From assembly GCA_013397935.1 (NCBI GenBank), contig VZRN01004715.1:326964-390963 (forward strand): DNA of 64,000 nucleotides. The letters run 5' to 3'. The stretch comes from Dasyornis broadbenti. Taxonomy: Eukaryota > Chordata > Aves > Passeriformes > Dasyornithidae. Below, in pieces: positions 39,044-51,009 of this stretch; the stretch's first letter is position 1; every line of letters begins with the position of its first letter. A program made the translations under genes and the position numbers. The notes below the pieces were generated by a model. That model did not search any database and had not been told where the DNA came from. It worked only from the letters and a program-made list of their open reading frames with translations.

Positions 39044-39118
39044 AAAAAAAAAAAAAACAAAAACCAAAAAAAACCCCAAAAAACAAAAAAAAAACCAAAA
39101 AAACAAACCAAAACCTAA
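39044..39118 (-). repeat. A/C-rich low-complexity tract
   Basis: Runs of A are separated by single C or short CC groups. On the minus strand this reads as TTTTGGTTTT-like sequence, so it is an irregular relative of the TTTGG tract 1.4 kb upstream, with the opposite strand sense. Confidence 0.9.
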
Positions 39119-40784
39119 AAACCTCTTCAAATGTCATAGATCTCTTACAGGTCAAAACATCACAGCATTGCCTTTAAGAGACATAATATCAATGCTGCAT
39201 GCAATTAATGGTTTAATAGATGCAGTAGATGACCAAAGGCATGAGCCTTTTTTTTTTCAAAAATTACTTCCTCATGAATTTGGCTGTTAATTTTGTTTGA
39301 AAACTCTTACTTTTCCTCAAAATACTGCTGAAATGAAATTCAAATTCCAAATTCTACAACAATTTTTTCTTTACATTTCATGACAGTGTCGGCCACTGCA
39401 GCCCTAAAGGGGAATTAATGAAATAGTTATAGTCGTACTGTAGACAGAGTTATATTTTCTTCTGGTAACAATACCAGTGTCACTGTCACTGAAAAAAGAA
39501 TCACACATATTTTGATTTTGTTTTGTTTTTAAGGGTACTACTTAAATGATAACAATACAGAATACTGTGCATAAATAATAGAGGAAAATAATGGTCGTAA
39601 TGGGAATTCTATGTTTAAATAATTTTTTCTGTCTTGTTACTATCCTTGTCAGGCATTTTCTGTTTTTTTAGCCTTTTATGGATGTTAGCCATGTGCTAAC
39701 ATGTTCACACTGTTTACGGAGAAGGACCTTTTTGTCTTCTATTTACAGAGAAAGAAATCCTGAACTGTAATAAAAGCAAAATTAAAAAAAAAAATCAGAT
39801 AGGAAAATTTATTTTAAAGAAAATATTTCAGCCAGCTGAATAAGTAAAAAAGTGAGACAGTGTTAAATATTTTGTAAAACTGAATAAATTTAGCTTACTT
39901 ATTTTAAAATATCCTATTTGATCAGCTTTGTGAGATGAATCTGAATGAATATTAAATTTTAAATATGAAGCTGATCAAAGAAATTTCTGGAAGGTTCTAA
40001 AATAATTTAAATCTAAAATTGTGTCTATGGATATAAATAGGTATCTGTTTCACATATAACTCATAACCTCAACAGGTTCATCCTTTTTCTTTTATTTAGT
40101 TCACTCACAAATGGTTATATACTCATACAGTCAATATGTCAAATTATCAATTATATTTAGGACTTCTTTGTAACATTTGTGCTTTTTAGTTATTTTTATT
40201 TCTATTAATCATATGGCTCTTTTCTAAGACAGTTTGACAAAAGTAACCGCTACAGTTAGGTGGAACTGGTGATCCTAACTGTGATCTAAATTTCTCTGGA
40301 AGTGGAAGTTACTTATGACAAAGCATGCAATGAGAATTTTAGAACAGTTTGAATCTTTTTCAAACTACAGTCCTTGTACAACAGACTGATGAAAAACCAA
40401 AAAGACTACTAGCATAGTGAAAATTTTTAAGTTTTCCTTCAGTCATAGATAAGAAGCATGTACGCAGGATTGAGCCAAACTGTAAAGAGTACAGCCAGAG
40501 CCCTCTCTGAGTCATTTAATTGTCTCTGTGCCAAAGTTCCAATGAAGGACTTAGGGAATATTGTCTCTCTTCTTTTTAATAATTAGATTTCTATGCCACA
40601 TGGAGTATAAAGATCTTCCCATGTGTGTATAAAATCTACCATCTAAATTGTCCTGTTCTAAAAAATTTTTATGTTACTTGGCTTCTGGAATGATTTGAGA
40701 TAGTTGACACAAGAAAAAGTGAATAAAGACTCTGAAAAGTCCAAAGCTATATATTATCATTATTTAAATAACTAGCAGTAAAAC
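39119..40784. other. Unique non-coding DNA
   Basis: No gene or recognisable transposon is seen. A near-palindrome (ATGTTAGCCATGTGCTAACAT) lies at about 39683-39703. The last five bases, AAAAC at 40780-40784, are the probable target-site copy of the LTR that follows. Confidence 0.45.
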
Positions 40785-41369
40785 TGCCCTGGTTTCAGCT
40801 AGGGTAGAGTTAGTTTCTTCTCAGTACCTGTTGCAGTGCTCTGTTTTGGATTCTGAATGAGAATGGGGTTGATAACACACTGTACTCACTGTACACTGAT
40901 GTTTTGGGTTTTGCTAAGCTGTGTTTATCCTAAGTCAAGGACTTTTTTTTCCATGTCTTGTGCTCTGCCAGTGAGGAGGTTCACAAAAGGAATTGGGAGG
41001 GAGCATGGCTGGGACAGGTGACCCAAAATGACCAAAGGGATATTCCACATCATGGAACATCAAACTGAGGGGAGTTACTCGCAAGGGAGGCAAATCTAGG
41101 TTTGAAAAGGGGGGTCTGGCATTGGTCAGCATGTGTTGAGCAATTGTATTGCACATCTCTTGGGTTTTACCCAATTTACCAATATTATTATTATTATTAA
41201 CAATTATAATTGTATTTAACTTCAGTTTCAATTATTAAACTGTTTTTATCTCAACATACAAGTTTTAATTTGATTCTCCTCTCTATTCCATAGGGTGGCG
41301 GGAAGAGAGGGGAGGTTGAGCAAGCAGTTTTGTGGTGTTTCATCTCCAGCTGGGCTCAAAACCACAACA
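40785..41369 (+). mobile_element. Solo LTR of an avian ERVL-type endogenous retrovirus
   Basis: This 585-base unit begins TGCCCTGGTTTCAGCTAGGG and ends ACCACAACA, the start and end of a well-known avian ERVL LTR family. Internal landmarks occur in the family order: 'TTGATAACACACTG', 'TAAGTCAAGGACTTTTTT', 'TGCTCTGCCAGTGAGGAGG' and 'TATTAAACTGTTTTTATCTC', the last holding a probable polyadenylation signal ATTAAA at 41234-41239. The flanks AAAAC (40780-40784) and AAAAT (41370-41374) match at four of five bases, which fits a worn five-base target-site duplication. No internal viral region lies on either side, so it is a solo LTR left by recombination between two LTRs. The minus-strand frame 40935-41231 is chance. 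Confidence 0.9.
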
Positions 41370-44329
41370 AAAATAAAGACCACAAATCCTACAGATGAGA
41401 CAAATAATTATTTGTATTTCAGAGCTGAATGAGTGTAACATAACTGCAGAAAGCAAGACACAATTTAAGAATACAAGAGGCCCTGGGGAATACAAATAAA
41501 ATATGACACTTGAACATCAAGGGCCTGATTCAATCAGTTGAAGTTAAAGGAGTTTTCAGACTTTATTCAAAGAATAAAAAGGAGAATTTAAAAAAAAAAA
41601 AAAATCGCTATTTTCTATTCCACAATGTATTTTCTGATAATATATTCTGAATTTTAGTGATGATTTTAATTCTAATCCTCAGATACACTATTACTAATTC
41701 AAATATTAGATAATCTAAAATAGAGTCACACTTAAGTAGTTACTAAAGAAAAGAATTCAGTACTCTGCATTAAATCAAGCTACACCTCAAATTCAGATCT
41801 CTTATTCCATTGCATTGAGATTATTACCCTTCCCACTGATTTACCAGTTCTATGGTTTGGACAACAGCAGGCAGATGATACTCATAGTTATAGGAGATAT
41901 TATTTAGAAGCAAAATTATCTGCAAAAAAAAAAGATTGTAAAAAAAGACCTATCTTTCATAGAATCTACAAATTTTGACACATAAGAAAATTAATAAGAA
42001 TAATTAGAAGATGAATAGTGTCAAATCTTTTATTTCTTAAGTTTTTCAAACTAAAGGATTTGCTCTAATGTTATGGTTTTGAGATAGGCTATAGAAAGCA
42101 CACATTTAACAAAGTAGGTCTTTCTACTATGTGAAATCAAGATGTGTGGGTTTCTTCAGTGCAGTGGTATCCTTAAATATTAGAGGAAAAAAGTAAAAGA
42201 AAATTTCCTGGAAAAAGTTGTGAAGTCATCTCAGCAGATGTCGTATGAATTCTTTCGCATTTATCTTTAAGGACTGAAAGAGCCATTACCTAACTAGTAT
42301 ATCAAAGGTATATATTCACTTTTATTGTGGGAAGTTACTCTGCCTTTTATATTCAAATTAAAATTATGAATTTTAAAAATCAATTCCTGAAGGAGAGTGG
42401 AACAGTAAATTCACTAAATATCTACTAGTGTGTAACACTGGATAAACTATACAGACCATCACAATAAGGCAAAGATTTTTTATTAATGACCTTGTGTGTC
42501 TCTATATTCAAATGTCATTTAGGCAAAAGCTGTTTTCTCCCCAGCAAGCCAAGGTGCTATGTTCCTTCTACTCAAGAACTGAACATGGTTCTGAATGGAC
42601 AGTGTTTATAGTACAACATTTTATGGACTAGACTCTGACTTTCCATGAATCTCTAAAACAATTTATCAAAGTCAGGACACAGAATAAATGCATTGAATAA
42701 GCTATTTAATCATATTGCACTACTTATTTAAGCTGGTTAGAAATGAAGTGCTGGTTCAGACATCCTTTTAATATCTTTACTTGTCCTCTGTTGTCCAACT
42801 ACAGTACATTGTATTGATTGGTTTATAGCTTTACTGCACCATACATTTGAGGAAATTTATGATTCGGGAGCTAGAATATTAAATTTCCATAAAGAATGTA
42901 AAATGTTGTCTTTTTGGTAAACAGTATAAGAGGGCCAATTTTTAGCAAAATATCACTGTCTAATTGCTAAAAGTATTCATCACTAAAATTCAGCATTTAA
43001 TTCCATACTTATCCCAGTCTTTTTATGTAAGGATCTCTTTAGCTTAGAAATGTCGATATCATTATATGTTCTATTGTGAAAATATTCTCTTTGATCTTAA
43101 ATAAAAGCTCAAGGAAACCTTAAGGTATATAAGTAATATTCATGAACAAATTCTTATAAATTCCATGATTCTACAATTTTTTAATAAAAGTTTTAGCCTG
43201 CTATACTTCATGTCAGGCCGTTGAAAAAGCTATGGACCAAATAAAGTTGATTCTGAGCTAAATGTTACAAAAAAACCAGTCTGAACACCAAGATAGCGAA
43301 AGCGGCACACTTCTGATGGGTATCTGCTGTTCATGCCCAGACATGATTCCTGGACATTCAATATAACAACTCCCACACTATTGCTTACCTAGAAATCACT
43401 GTATTTTCTGAAAATTAGGAAGTTGCTATTCAGAACAACCAACATTTCATGCAGCACTAAATAGACATTGTTTTCGACTCAGGTGTATCTAACATCCCCT
43501 GGGGACAATAGGTTAAATATTAATCTACTTGAACTGAATGTAATCTGTATATACTCTGTCTGCTCCTCATATCTGTTTAACAGGTAGGAGCAAGCCATCA
43601 GGTACTATTGAATAGTGACAATGTGATTAGTATCAAGGTCAAATTTTCTTACAGGGCAAAATGAAACAGGAGCTGAAATATCATTCTGAAGTCAGTGGTG
43701 CTGAAAAGCATAAGTCACTTAAAAAAATTGTCATCTCAAACCATGTGAGAATTTTATTTTTAGTCAGACTAAGGCAGAATTATGACACAAAGATGACTTT
43801 AGGAGGTCACTTATCTCATTCTCCTGCCTAAAAGTCAACTGAGCTTATGAGATTTCTAATGTCTTTCGCTTAATATTGAGCATCCAGTGACAGAAGTTCC
43901 GTAACTGTAATGTGTGTTTTTTGGTATGTCACAATAATTTACAGTAATTTTCCCCTTAATACTTTTTCCTCTTAAATAATGTATCCATGTCTATCATCCC
44001 AATTTTATTGCGCTTACAAACTGTCCCTAGGCATTTCATGATTGCTACACTTTTCAAAAATCTGTAAACACTCTGCAAAAAACAATGTTTATGAAACTAT
44101 GCATTTAAATTCATATTTAAATCAAAGAATCTTTAACTGGACTGTTAGCTTTCATTAGAAACTTTTTTTCTTTCTTTCCACTTCCACAAACAATCTTAAT
44201 CTTAATAAGAAAAAGCCTTACTTGGCCTTGAGTTTTGAAACTACAGTAAAAGCCTTGAAAATGCCATTTGAGTATATGCCAGTGGCATATATTACACTGT
44301 TCCTGTCTTTCCACACAACCTTCAGTTAT
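41370..44329. other. Unique AT-rich non-coding DNA
   Basis: No gene or recognisable repeat is seen beyond poly-A runs at about 41589-41603 and 41923-41933. The minus-strand frame at 44117-44314 has no recognisable domain. Confidence 0.4.
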
Positions 44330-44605
44330 CCAGACCCTCTCATCCTGTTTTTATAAATGGGTCACTAGTTCCCTTATCACCTTTGTGGCCCTCCTCTGCA
44401 CCTGCTCCAACAGGTTCATGTTACACTGAGGAACCAGAGCTGGATGAAGCACTCCAGGTGGGATTGCACAAGAGCAGAGGAGGGAGGGGAGAATCACCTC
44501 CCACAGCCTGCTGGACAGTCTCCTTTTGATGCAGCCCAGGGTATGGTTGGCTTTTTGGGCTGTGAGCACACATTTCCAGGTCATGTTGAGCCATATTTGC
44601 CCTGG
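44330..44605 (-). mobile_element. CR1 LINE fragment, end of reverse transcriptase
   Basis: On the minus strand it encodes the final part of CR1 ORF2. A version of 'AQKANHTLGCIKRRL' at about 44510-44560 is followed by 'SSRLWEVILPSL', then 'LLEQVQRRATKVIREL' at about 44365-44415. The aligned order is that of the family, but frames shift near 44430-44500. The copy lacks the usual 3' terminus and is 5'-truncated. Open frames on both strands here (44351-44584 and 44421-44615 on the minus strand, 44444-44695 and 44526-44756 on the plus strand) all come from this remnant or its antisense. Confidence 0.85.
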
Positions 44606-47204
44606 TTGTTTTCATTATGGAAAAATAAGTTATTGGCTAGCAACTCTACTTCTTATAGACACCCAGGAAAGAATCACTCAGTTTTTGAGGCATAGAGTTC
44701 TATATGCTAAACTTTTAAACACAGGCTTTAATAATTCTGTTTTCCATGTTTTATAATGGAACTAGATGGGAGGTCTGGAATTAATTTCACCTAACTTTAG
44801 ATTTCTATTAGTCTTCTGCATGCAAATTAGTCTACAATGTTCTAATTTATAGTCAACAGAGAGAAATAAACACTTTTGGAAGTAATTTAATTGCATACCT
44901 TAGGGAAGGATGAACTATGTTTCATAAATTCATATTCCTCTTCATATATTTTAAAGGAAACCTACATCCTGATTTTAAGCTCTACCCTAGGTTTTCCTAA
45001 GTTTGTACGTAGTGCTGTCTTAACAGACGACTCTTGTAATAAGAGAATTTTTTCTATCTGCAGCACTGATCATTGTACATTCTGAAACATTGACGATATC
45101 AGTGTGCTTTATTTTCTTTAATTTCTTAAGGAATGGTGGGACTGTAACACAGATATACAGGTAAGGAATTATGTATCATAAATAAATTGCTAAGTCATGC
45201 AAAGAAGAGTCTGTACAAGGGCCAGATTCACTGAGGGAAATGTTTGGAAGGCCAATCAATGTCTTTATCCTTACAACTGAAGTAACAGCCCTACAAATTC
45301 TCTTACACAATAGACTTTTATTGCAACTTTAGAATTACAGAAACAATTACAAAGATTTTTGGTACCCTTGACAGAGTTCTTGTAACTTATGTATGTATAC
45401 TTTATTTACCAGATAAGGTTTTATTAGCATCTTAACCCCGCTTCCAGGCAGACAATTTGTTTACACTCAATAATAATTACTTTTTAGCATATTACTACCT
45501 GAAATACATGGTCTCAATATTCTGCTGCATAATAAGAAAGTAAATATCAGCTGAAAGAAAATATGTGTAAAAATCATACCCTTGTTTAAAATATCCTATC
45601 AAGAAAATAATTAAAGATAAATTCCAACAATTTTTAATTCCAACATTTTTAAAGTAAACTAACATAACAGAAACATACCCAGATGATCTATCTATTGGGA
45701 TCCTGCCACAGAACTTGGCATATTTTTATATTGGGCCAGCTGAAAATGTTTTGCTTTCATCTGTAGCATTTTATTCCTAATTTTCAAGCTTTCTATAGGA
45801 GATAAGGTTGCCAAGTTAACATTATACTTATGGTTTATTAATGAGGTTTAACATACTGCAAGTTCACGGAGGGAAGGAATTACTGAATGGAAAAGATTGA
45901 AATGAAACAGCTGCATGTTAAAAATACTTTCTTTTTAATATTTAATTTTTTATTATTGTGACCATATGTCTACAGTAAGGTCATATGGAGTTCACTCTTG
46001 TAAAGTTACATTACTACTTTAAACTACTTAATAATAATTGGCCTTTGAAAAAGCAAATTAATACTTTGATCTTGAGCTAGGTTAAACTGGCTATTTAAAA
46101 GTAGCGTTAATTGGAACCATAATGTAAATACAAGGATAGCTCTAAATAATAAAAAAAAATAATAATATGGACGTTTTGGGTACTAGGTTTGATAGGCTTG
46201 GAGCTGATTTCCAATTACGATTAGTTATAGAGTTAGTCCCCAAAATCATAATTTTATATTAATCCTAGCATTGCATTTGGAACACAAAATAATAAGCAGG
46301 TTGAACTAAACATAAGGATCTTGCTGTTATTATTTTCTAAAGAAATATTAATTTAATTTTCATAAAAGAGAATCCATGAAGTGAGCTTCAATCAGACTCA
46401 CCTAATATTTTTGTGTCCGACATCTAAGATAAAAATTACAGCAATTTTTAATCTAACAGTTGAGTTGCTATCTGGGAATGAAGAAAGGATACAAAATTTA
46501 AGAAAACATGGAAAACACCTGTTCTTTCTGTGCAGAAGGCAATTAAACTACAGAAAGCCCAGCCAACCTGACCTTGAAGGTTAGTAATATACAGAATATT
46601 ATATACATTTCTATTATACAGAGTTCCACACCGTATATTGATAGATAATGTTAGGAGTTTGGTGCACTGTTTTCCTAAAATATCCTGGAATAACAAGCTG
46701 AATAAATATGTCGATTTAATAAAAAGGCAAAAAATTGATTTACTGAGAAAGAATTTCAGTACATCTATCTGCAGGCAATCAGGCCACAGCTGTATAATCT
46801 GAAACAATCATGAAAGTGAATGTTCTTTTAAAGTAGGCTGGACTGAATCACTCAGAAACATACCAGGTGCCAGACACTGGAGCACTTGCCATATTTACCA
46901 AGGCATCAGAACTGCAGGGCACTGAGACCCAAGCAGCTTTTTGAGGAGGAATCATATTTGGAATGAAAGATTATGAAACTGGGATAAAACAGATTTGCAT
47001 AGATTTGAGAACTCTATGCAAAATATGAAGCAAGAGGATACATTAGAAAAAGGTTTAAAAGCACTTTTTCTAACTTAGGAACCCACACACTATTTTAAAA
47101 ACAATTATGTAAACTTTGTTTATGCACCAAAGTTATCCATTATAGCAACACCACTTAAAGTCTTTTTACCCATCCTGTTTATGGTATATGTAATTAAGAT
47201 AGAA
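44606..47204. other. Unique AT-rich non-coding DNA
   Basis: No gene or recognisable repeat is seen. The minus-strand frame of 119 codons at 46448-46807 overlaps an unrelated plus-strand frame and has no recognisable domain. Confidence 0.4.
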
Positions 47205-47590
47205 TACCAAGAATCAAAGAATCTTAAAATGGCTTGGGCTGGAAGAAACAGCTGGATTCTACCCAGTAGATCAGGTTGCTTGGGATCCCAGCCAACCTGA
47301 CCTCGAATACTTCCAGGGATGGGGTATCTACAACTTCTCTGGGCAACCTCCTCCATTGTCTCACCTCTCTCATAGTAAAGACATCCTAACATCTAATCTA
47401 CATCTCTCCTCTTACATTTTAAAACTGTTTCTCCTCAATCTATTTCTATCGATTTGAGTAAACATTCCTCTACCTATTTTTTATAAGCCCCCTTTAGGTA
47501 CCAGATGGCTACTATAAGGCCTTCCTGGGGCCTTGTCATGTCCTGAACGAACAGCTCCAACTCCCTAAGCCTTAATATATCTATATGGCA
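47205..47590 (-). mobile_element. CR1 LINE 3' end, minus strand
   Basis: The plus strand is the reverse complement of the last 390 bases or so of CR1. 'AAAGAATCTTAAAATGGCTT' at 47216-47235 is the worn tail, followed by 'CAACCTGACCTCGAATACTT', 'CCAGGGATGGGGTATCTACA', 'ACTTCTCTGGGCAACCTCCT', 'ACATCTAATCTACATCTCTC', 'CCCCCTTTAGGTACCAGATG' and 'CTACTATAAGGCCTTCCTGG'. It is colinear with the consensus as I remember it and ends near 47590 where the element was truncated at its 5' side. The minus-strand frame 47120-47392 is derived from the non-coding CR1 end. Confidence 0.9.
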
Positions 47591-49721
47591 GTGACCACAG
47601 TACGAGAAACTCATGCATATAATTGGTTTCCACAATGTAACTCATTCTGTTTGGAAGAACACTGTAGATTTTAAAAGTGCTATGGAACTTGTATATCTAT
47701 TCCATCATAGGAATCTGCTTTGAGAGACTGGAACCTGTGTGTTTTCCATCAAGCCCTTAATTTTAAAATGGACATAAATATCTAAATGTATTCCTGCTTA
47801 ATTGCTCAGTCTATAAATGCGGTGGTAGATCTCCTAAGGTTACAACTGTCTCTGATAAAGAAGGGTGATCTAAATGCCTTAGCTGTCAAGCCCTCAAGAT
47901 CTCAATAATTCTTGAGAGATGAAGCGTATTGCGAAGGTACTCCTGTATGCTTTACATTATGCCTTACCAGCACAAGCACAGTGATTAGAACAAATACTTT
48001 TTATTTATATAACTCAGTTCTGTTCTTTGCAACAGCTCAAGACTTCCCGCTGGGTAAGCTAGCTTCATCTACTTGATAAACTTTCTGTTCTGGTTGTGTG
48101 TCTTGTGACGAAGTAATGAGTCTTCATGGGGAGTGCTTCATGGGGAAAGTGTGAGTGCGTGCAGATCCTATGTCTTTCTGCTCCTCTATGAAGGCTATCT
48201 AGAACAGGATCAGAATTGTCAGAATCACATATCTATAGTTTCAGGGTTCCTGAGAATTCCAAATATTAAAGGAAACCTCAAAGCTTTGTTGAAACTTCTT
48301 GTCTTTTTGCTAAGGAACAGAACCAATGAATGATCTGACACTTCAGTTATTTTGCTGGTCCACGTTTTACTACAATACTTAGTAGCAATGTCTTAAAAAT
48401 CCCATGTCTCAGAAACTGTGGCTGCAGAAATAATTCAGTAACATCACCAAACTTTCCTTGTTAGTTATTGCCTTTAAAATTTAAAGGTTGGCTACCTTTG
48501 TAGCTCCCATGCCAAGAGTGTGAAAGACTAAACTACTGTGAAAGACTTGGTCTTTTATGGTGAACAGTTAACTTCCACACCTGCCCTTTAAGGAGGTAAG
48601 TCTGCTACTCATTAACTGTCTTGGACTTGAATATACATTGTTGTATTAGTGACTAAAGCTCATTATGGATGCTAGTTAGTAGGACTTGTAACTTTTTTAA
48701 AACTACTAGAATGTCCAGTGTATTGGATTTCCAGTATTGGAAATCATGTTAGATATTGCAGACAATCAGAAGTCATTTCCCAGTAGCTGAGATTTGTATT
48801 TCACTTAAATATCTTTATTTGGACAGGCTGTATAACATTCAGTAATTTTTTTGCAACTCTCAGTTTAAGTGTGAGTGCTAAACTACTACATAAAGGAAGG
48901 CAGAAGTTAACTCCAATGCTATGCAAATTTATTGAAAATAAATTTTGTTAGAAAGCATTGCTCTATTGCCACTCTACTGTATTCCTAAATCTAAGTGCAT
49001 AAAATTAGAGGTTTTAAATGTTGAATCTGTGCTCTCCATTAACAGCAACACATGCATTTATATATGATGTCCTAATATATACATATTTGACTTCAGTAGT
49101 TACAGATTCACTTATCCATCTGTGTGAAACATATTTGGTAGGCAACACTATCAGAATCTATAAAAACATCACCAGTTTGTGGTGACAACAAATGGCACAG
49201 AAATTGACCATCAAAGTTTGCGTGTCTGGAAATACCTGCTCCCTGCTGACTAGATTCAGAAGATGATGTCTAACTTACAATTGGGATCTGGCAACAATAC
49301 TGTTTTATTCATTATCACTTGTAGGATTAATAATGAGTTTTATGATTTGCTCCAGTGTGCTACTGACAAATAAACCCTTAAAATGGAAGAAAGCTCAGAG
49401 GACATGGATAAGGATGATGTGCACATGAAACTCAGGGAATAATACATGGTGTGACTGACCACAGCTGTACCAAAGCTGACTTTATCTCCTCACAGAGGAG
49501 ACCAGAGCGTGGTCAAATTTTAAAAGCTATCAACAGTTGAGTGGATCAACTTGTGGTGTAAATGTTTTTCCCTGTATCCATTCAAAGTGTGTGAATTTGT
49601 CCCTGAGGTAGTCAGACCAGTATGAGGGAAGTGTTTCAATCATAAATTCTAAAATGGCACAATCAGACAATTGTACAAACTTAGAAATTACTGTTGTTCC
49701 TATATTCTTAAACACCACCAC
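47591..49721. other. Unique non-coding DNA
   Basis: No gene or recognisable transposon is seen. The minus-strand frame 49530-49898 begins inside the short retroviral LTR copy and reads into this flank. Its last two thirds have no recognised family. Confidence 0.4.
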
Positions 49722-49897
49722 GTAGGACCCCCAAACTAAGCTAAATATCAGACTACAAGAATTATAGGTATGTGGGACAGGGTACGAGGGATGTATGCGA
49801 AGGGTACAAGGAAAGAGAAAGGGTTTAAAATGTATGAAAGATATCAAAAGACTTTTAAAAGGGTATAAAAGAAAAGACAAAAAACCATCAGGCATCA
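49722..49897 (-). repeat. Downstream LTR, shortened copy
   Basis: It begins on the minus strand with TGATGCCTGATGG directly after the polypurine tract, as a 3' LTR must. It aligns with 51428-51612 for about 176 bases and then diverges abruptly at about 49722. The rest of the LTR is missing, so a deletion or illegitimate recombination removed it. I could not find a matching target-site duplication. Confidence 0.7.
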
Positions 49898-49911
49898 TTT
49901 CCCCCTTTTTT
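49898..49911 (-). promoter_or_regulatory. Polypurine tract
   Basis: On the minus strand AAAAAAGGGGGAAA ends immediately before the TG of the downstream LTR copy. This is the expected position and composition for the primer of retroviral plus-strand DNA synthesis, and it fixes the orientation of the element. Confidence 0.8.
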
Positions 49912-49953
49912 AGAGACTAACAAGACTTTACCTTGTCTAGTCTCTACACTACT

Positions 49954-50028
49954 CTAACCACAGCACTGGTTTACACAACCAGCTATAGCAAAGATAATAA
50001 CTACAATTACAACTATTATAAATACTCC
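49954..50028 (-). pseudogene. Envelope transmembrane-segment remnant
   Basis: A minus-strand frame ending in a TAG at 49954-49956 encodes about 18 hydrophobic residues rich in Ile and Val, followed by a short tail with Cys residues. This is what the membrane anchor and cytoplasmic end of a retroviral envelope protein look like, and it lies just before the polypurine tract, where the 3' end of env belongs. It is in a different reading frame from the upstream envelope piece, so most of the surface and transmembrane coding sequence has been lost and the frame broken. The assignment rests on hydrophobicity and position only. Confidence 0.5.
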
Positions 50029-50327
50029 TCTTCCATCATAACCCCAATTAATGGCCAGTGACTCTGCCCATCTAGAGGTGTTAATTGGGTACAGATCCAG
50101 TAACTGGTCATATTAAGAGTCCTGGATACATTTTGGATCACAGTGTTGTGGGACTCGCGGGCTGGGCCCCGGGTCATGGTTATCAAACGGGCAAACAACA
50201 GATATGTAAACAACAATTTAAACCACATCATCTTGATTTGCATCAGTCTCTGTTTTCTCAATAGTCTCAGGGGCAGAAGCCATCTTAACCCTGGAGTAGT
50301 GGATCCGTGGTCCTTAACAAGCAACAT
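50016..50327 (-). pseudogene. Envelope surface-protein N-terminal remnant
   Basis: A 103-codon frame on the minus strand contains, after about residue 32, a hydrophobic signal-peptide-like segment (MMWFKLLFTYLLFA). Next come two N-glycosylation motifs (NVS and NMT) and the stretch 'YWICTQL'. This arrangement resembles the mature N-terminus of gammaretrovirus-like avian envelope proteins, where a C-W-I-C type motif follows N-linked sites. Here the first Cys of that motif is Tyr. The frame ends after about 30 further residues, so only the beginning of the surface subunit survives. The first ~30 codons lie in leader sequence and the true start was probably the later Met pair. It is not a functional gene. 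Confidence 0.55.
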
Positions 50328-50335
50328 TGACAGGA

Positions 50336-50963
50336 GGTCATCTCATGCCATTTTCTTGTTTTCATCAAATTTTACAATTTTCATTATTCTTTCATTTCCT
50401 TCCTATTCCATCATATCTCCTGCCCCAAGTGTTTGATACACTTGCCCTCTTGTTTTGGGATTTTATTTCCTTTCGAGGAATTCATTTCATGAAAGGAAAT
50501 AAAGTCTTGCCATTTCAGCGAGGATACTCTGAGTGTAATTTGGCCCATTTCCCTGCACTTCAGGTCATCCCATGCCATTTCCTTGTTTTCAATTTGGTGA
50601 AGAATTTTCTCCATTTATCTTTAGCATTTCATTTCTTCTATTTCTTCTCTGTCTCTCCTTTTCACTTAGGTTTCTGATTTGCAGAATTCAAGCCCTATCA
50701 TTTTGGCAACTTTTGGTCCTTTACACTGTATTTCCTTTCATCCCAAAGCTTTGCATTTTAATTGCCAAATTTTACAATTTTCACTTTTCTTTCATTTGCC
50801 TCCTGTTCCATCATATCTCCTGCCCCAAGTGTTTGTTACCCTTGTCCTCTTGTTTTGGGATTTTATTGAAATGAAATCTTGCAATTTCAGTGAGGATACT
50901 CGGGGTAAGCTTTGGTCCATTTCCATGCACTTCAGGTCATCCCATGCCATTTTCTTGTTTTCA
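50336..50963 (-). repeat. Modular tandem repeat in the retroviral leader
   Basis: Three copies of a 29-base module A start at 50336, 50563 and 50935 (plus-strand GGTCATCYCATGCCATTT...). Two copies of a 101-base module B lie at 50367-50467 and 50767-50867, exactly 400 bases apart. A third module C, with 'CATTTCAGCGAGGATACTC' or 'AATTTCAGTGAGGATACTC', follows each B. The first A-B-C unit is 227 bases. The second is 372, because about 175 bases of other sequence, including a second 'GAATTTTCTCC' block shared with the region after the third A, separate A from B. The minus strand is markedly purine-rich. Plus-strand open frames of 95-119 codons across it are produced by this composition. Confidence 0.85.
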
Positions 50964-51009
50964 CTTTGGGGTGGAATTTTCTCCTTTTTTCTTTTTTTGC
51001 CTTTTCTGC

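Noticed and set aside
46558..46578. Short match to the CR1 phrase around CCAACCTGACCTTGAA
   Set aside because: It is too short, and the flanks do not continue the CR1 order. The true copy is at 47205-47590.
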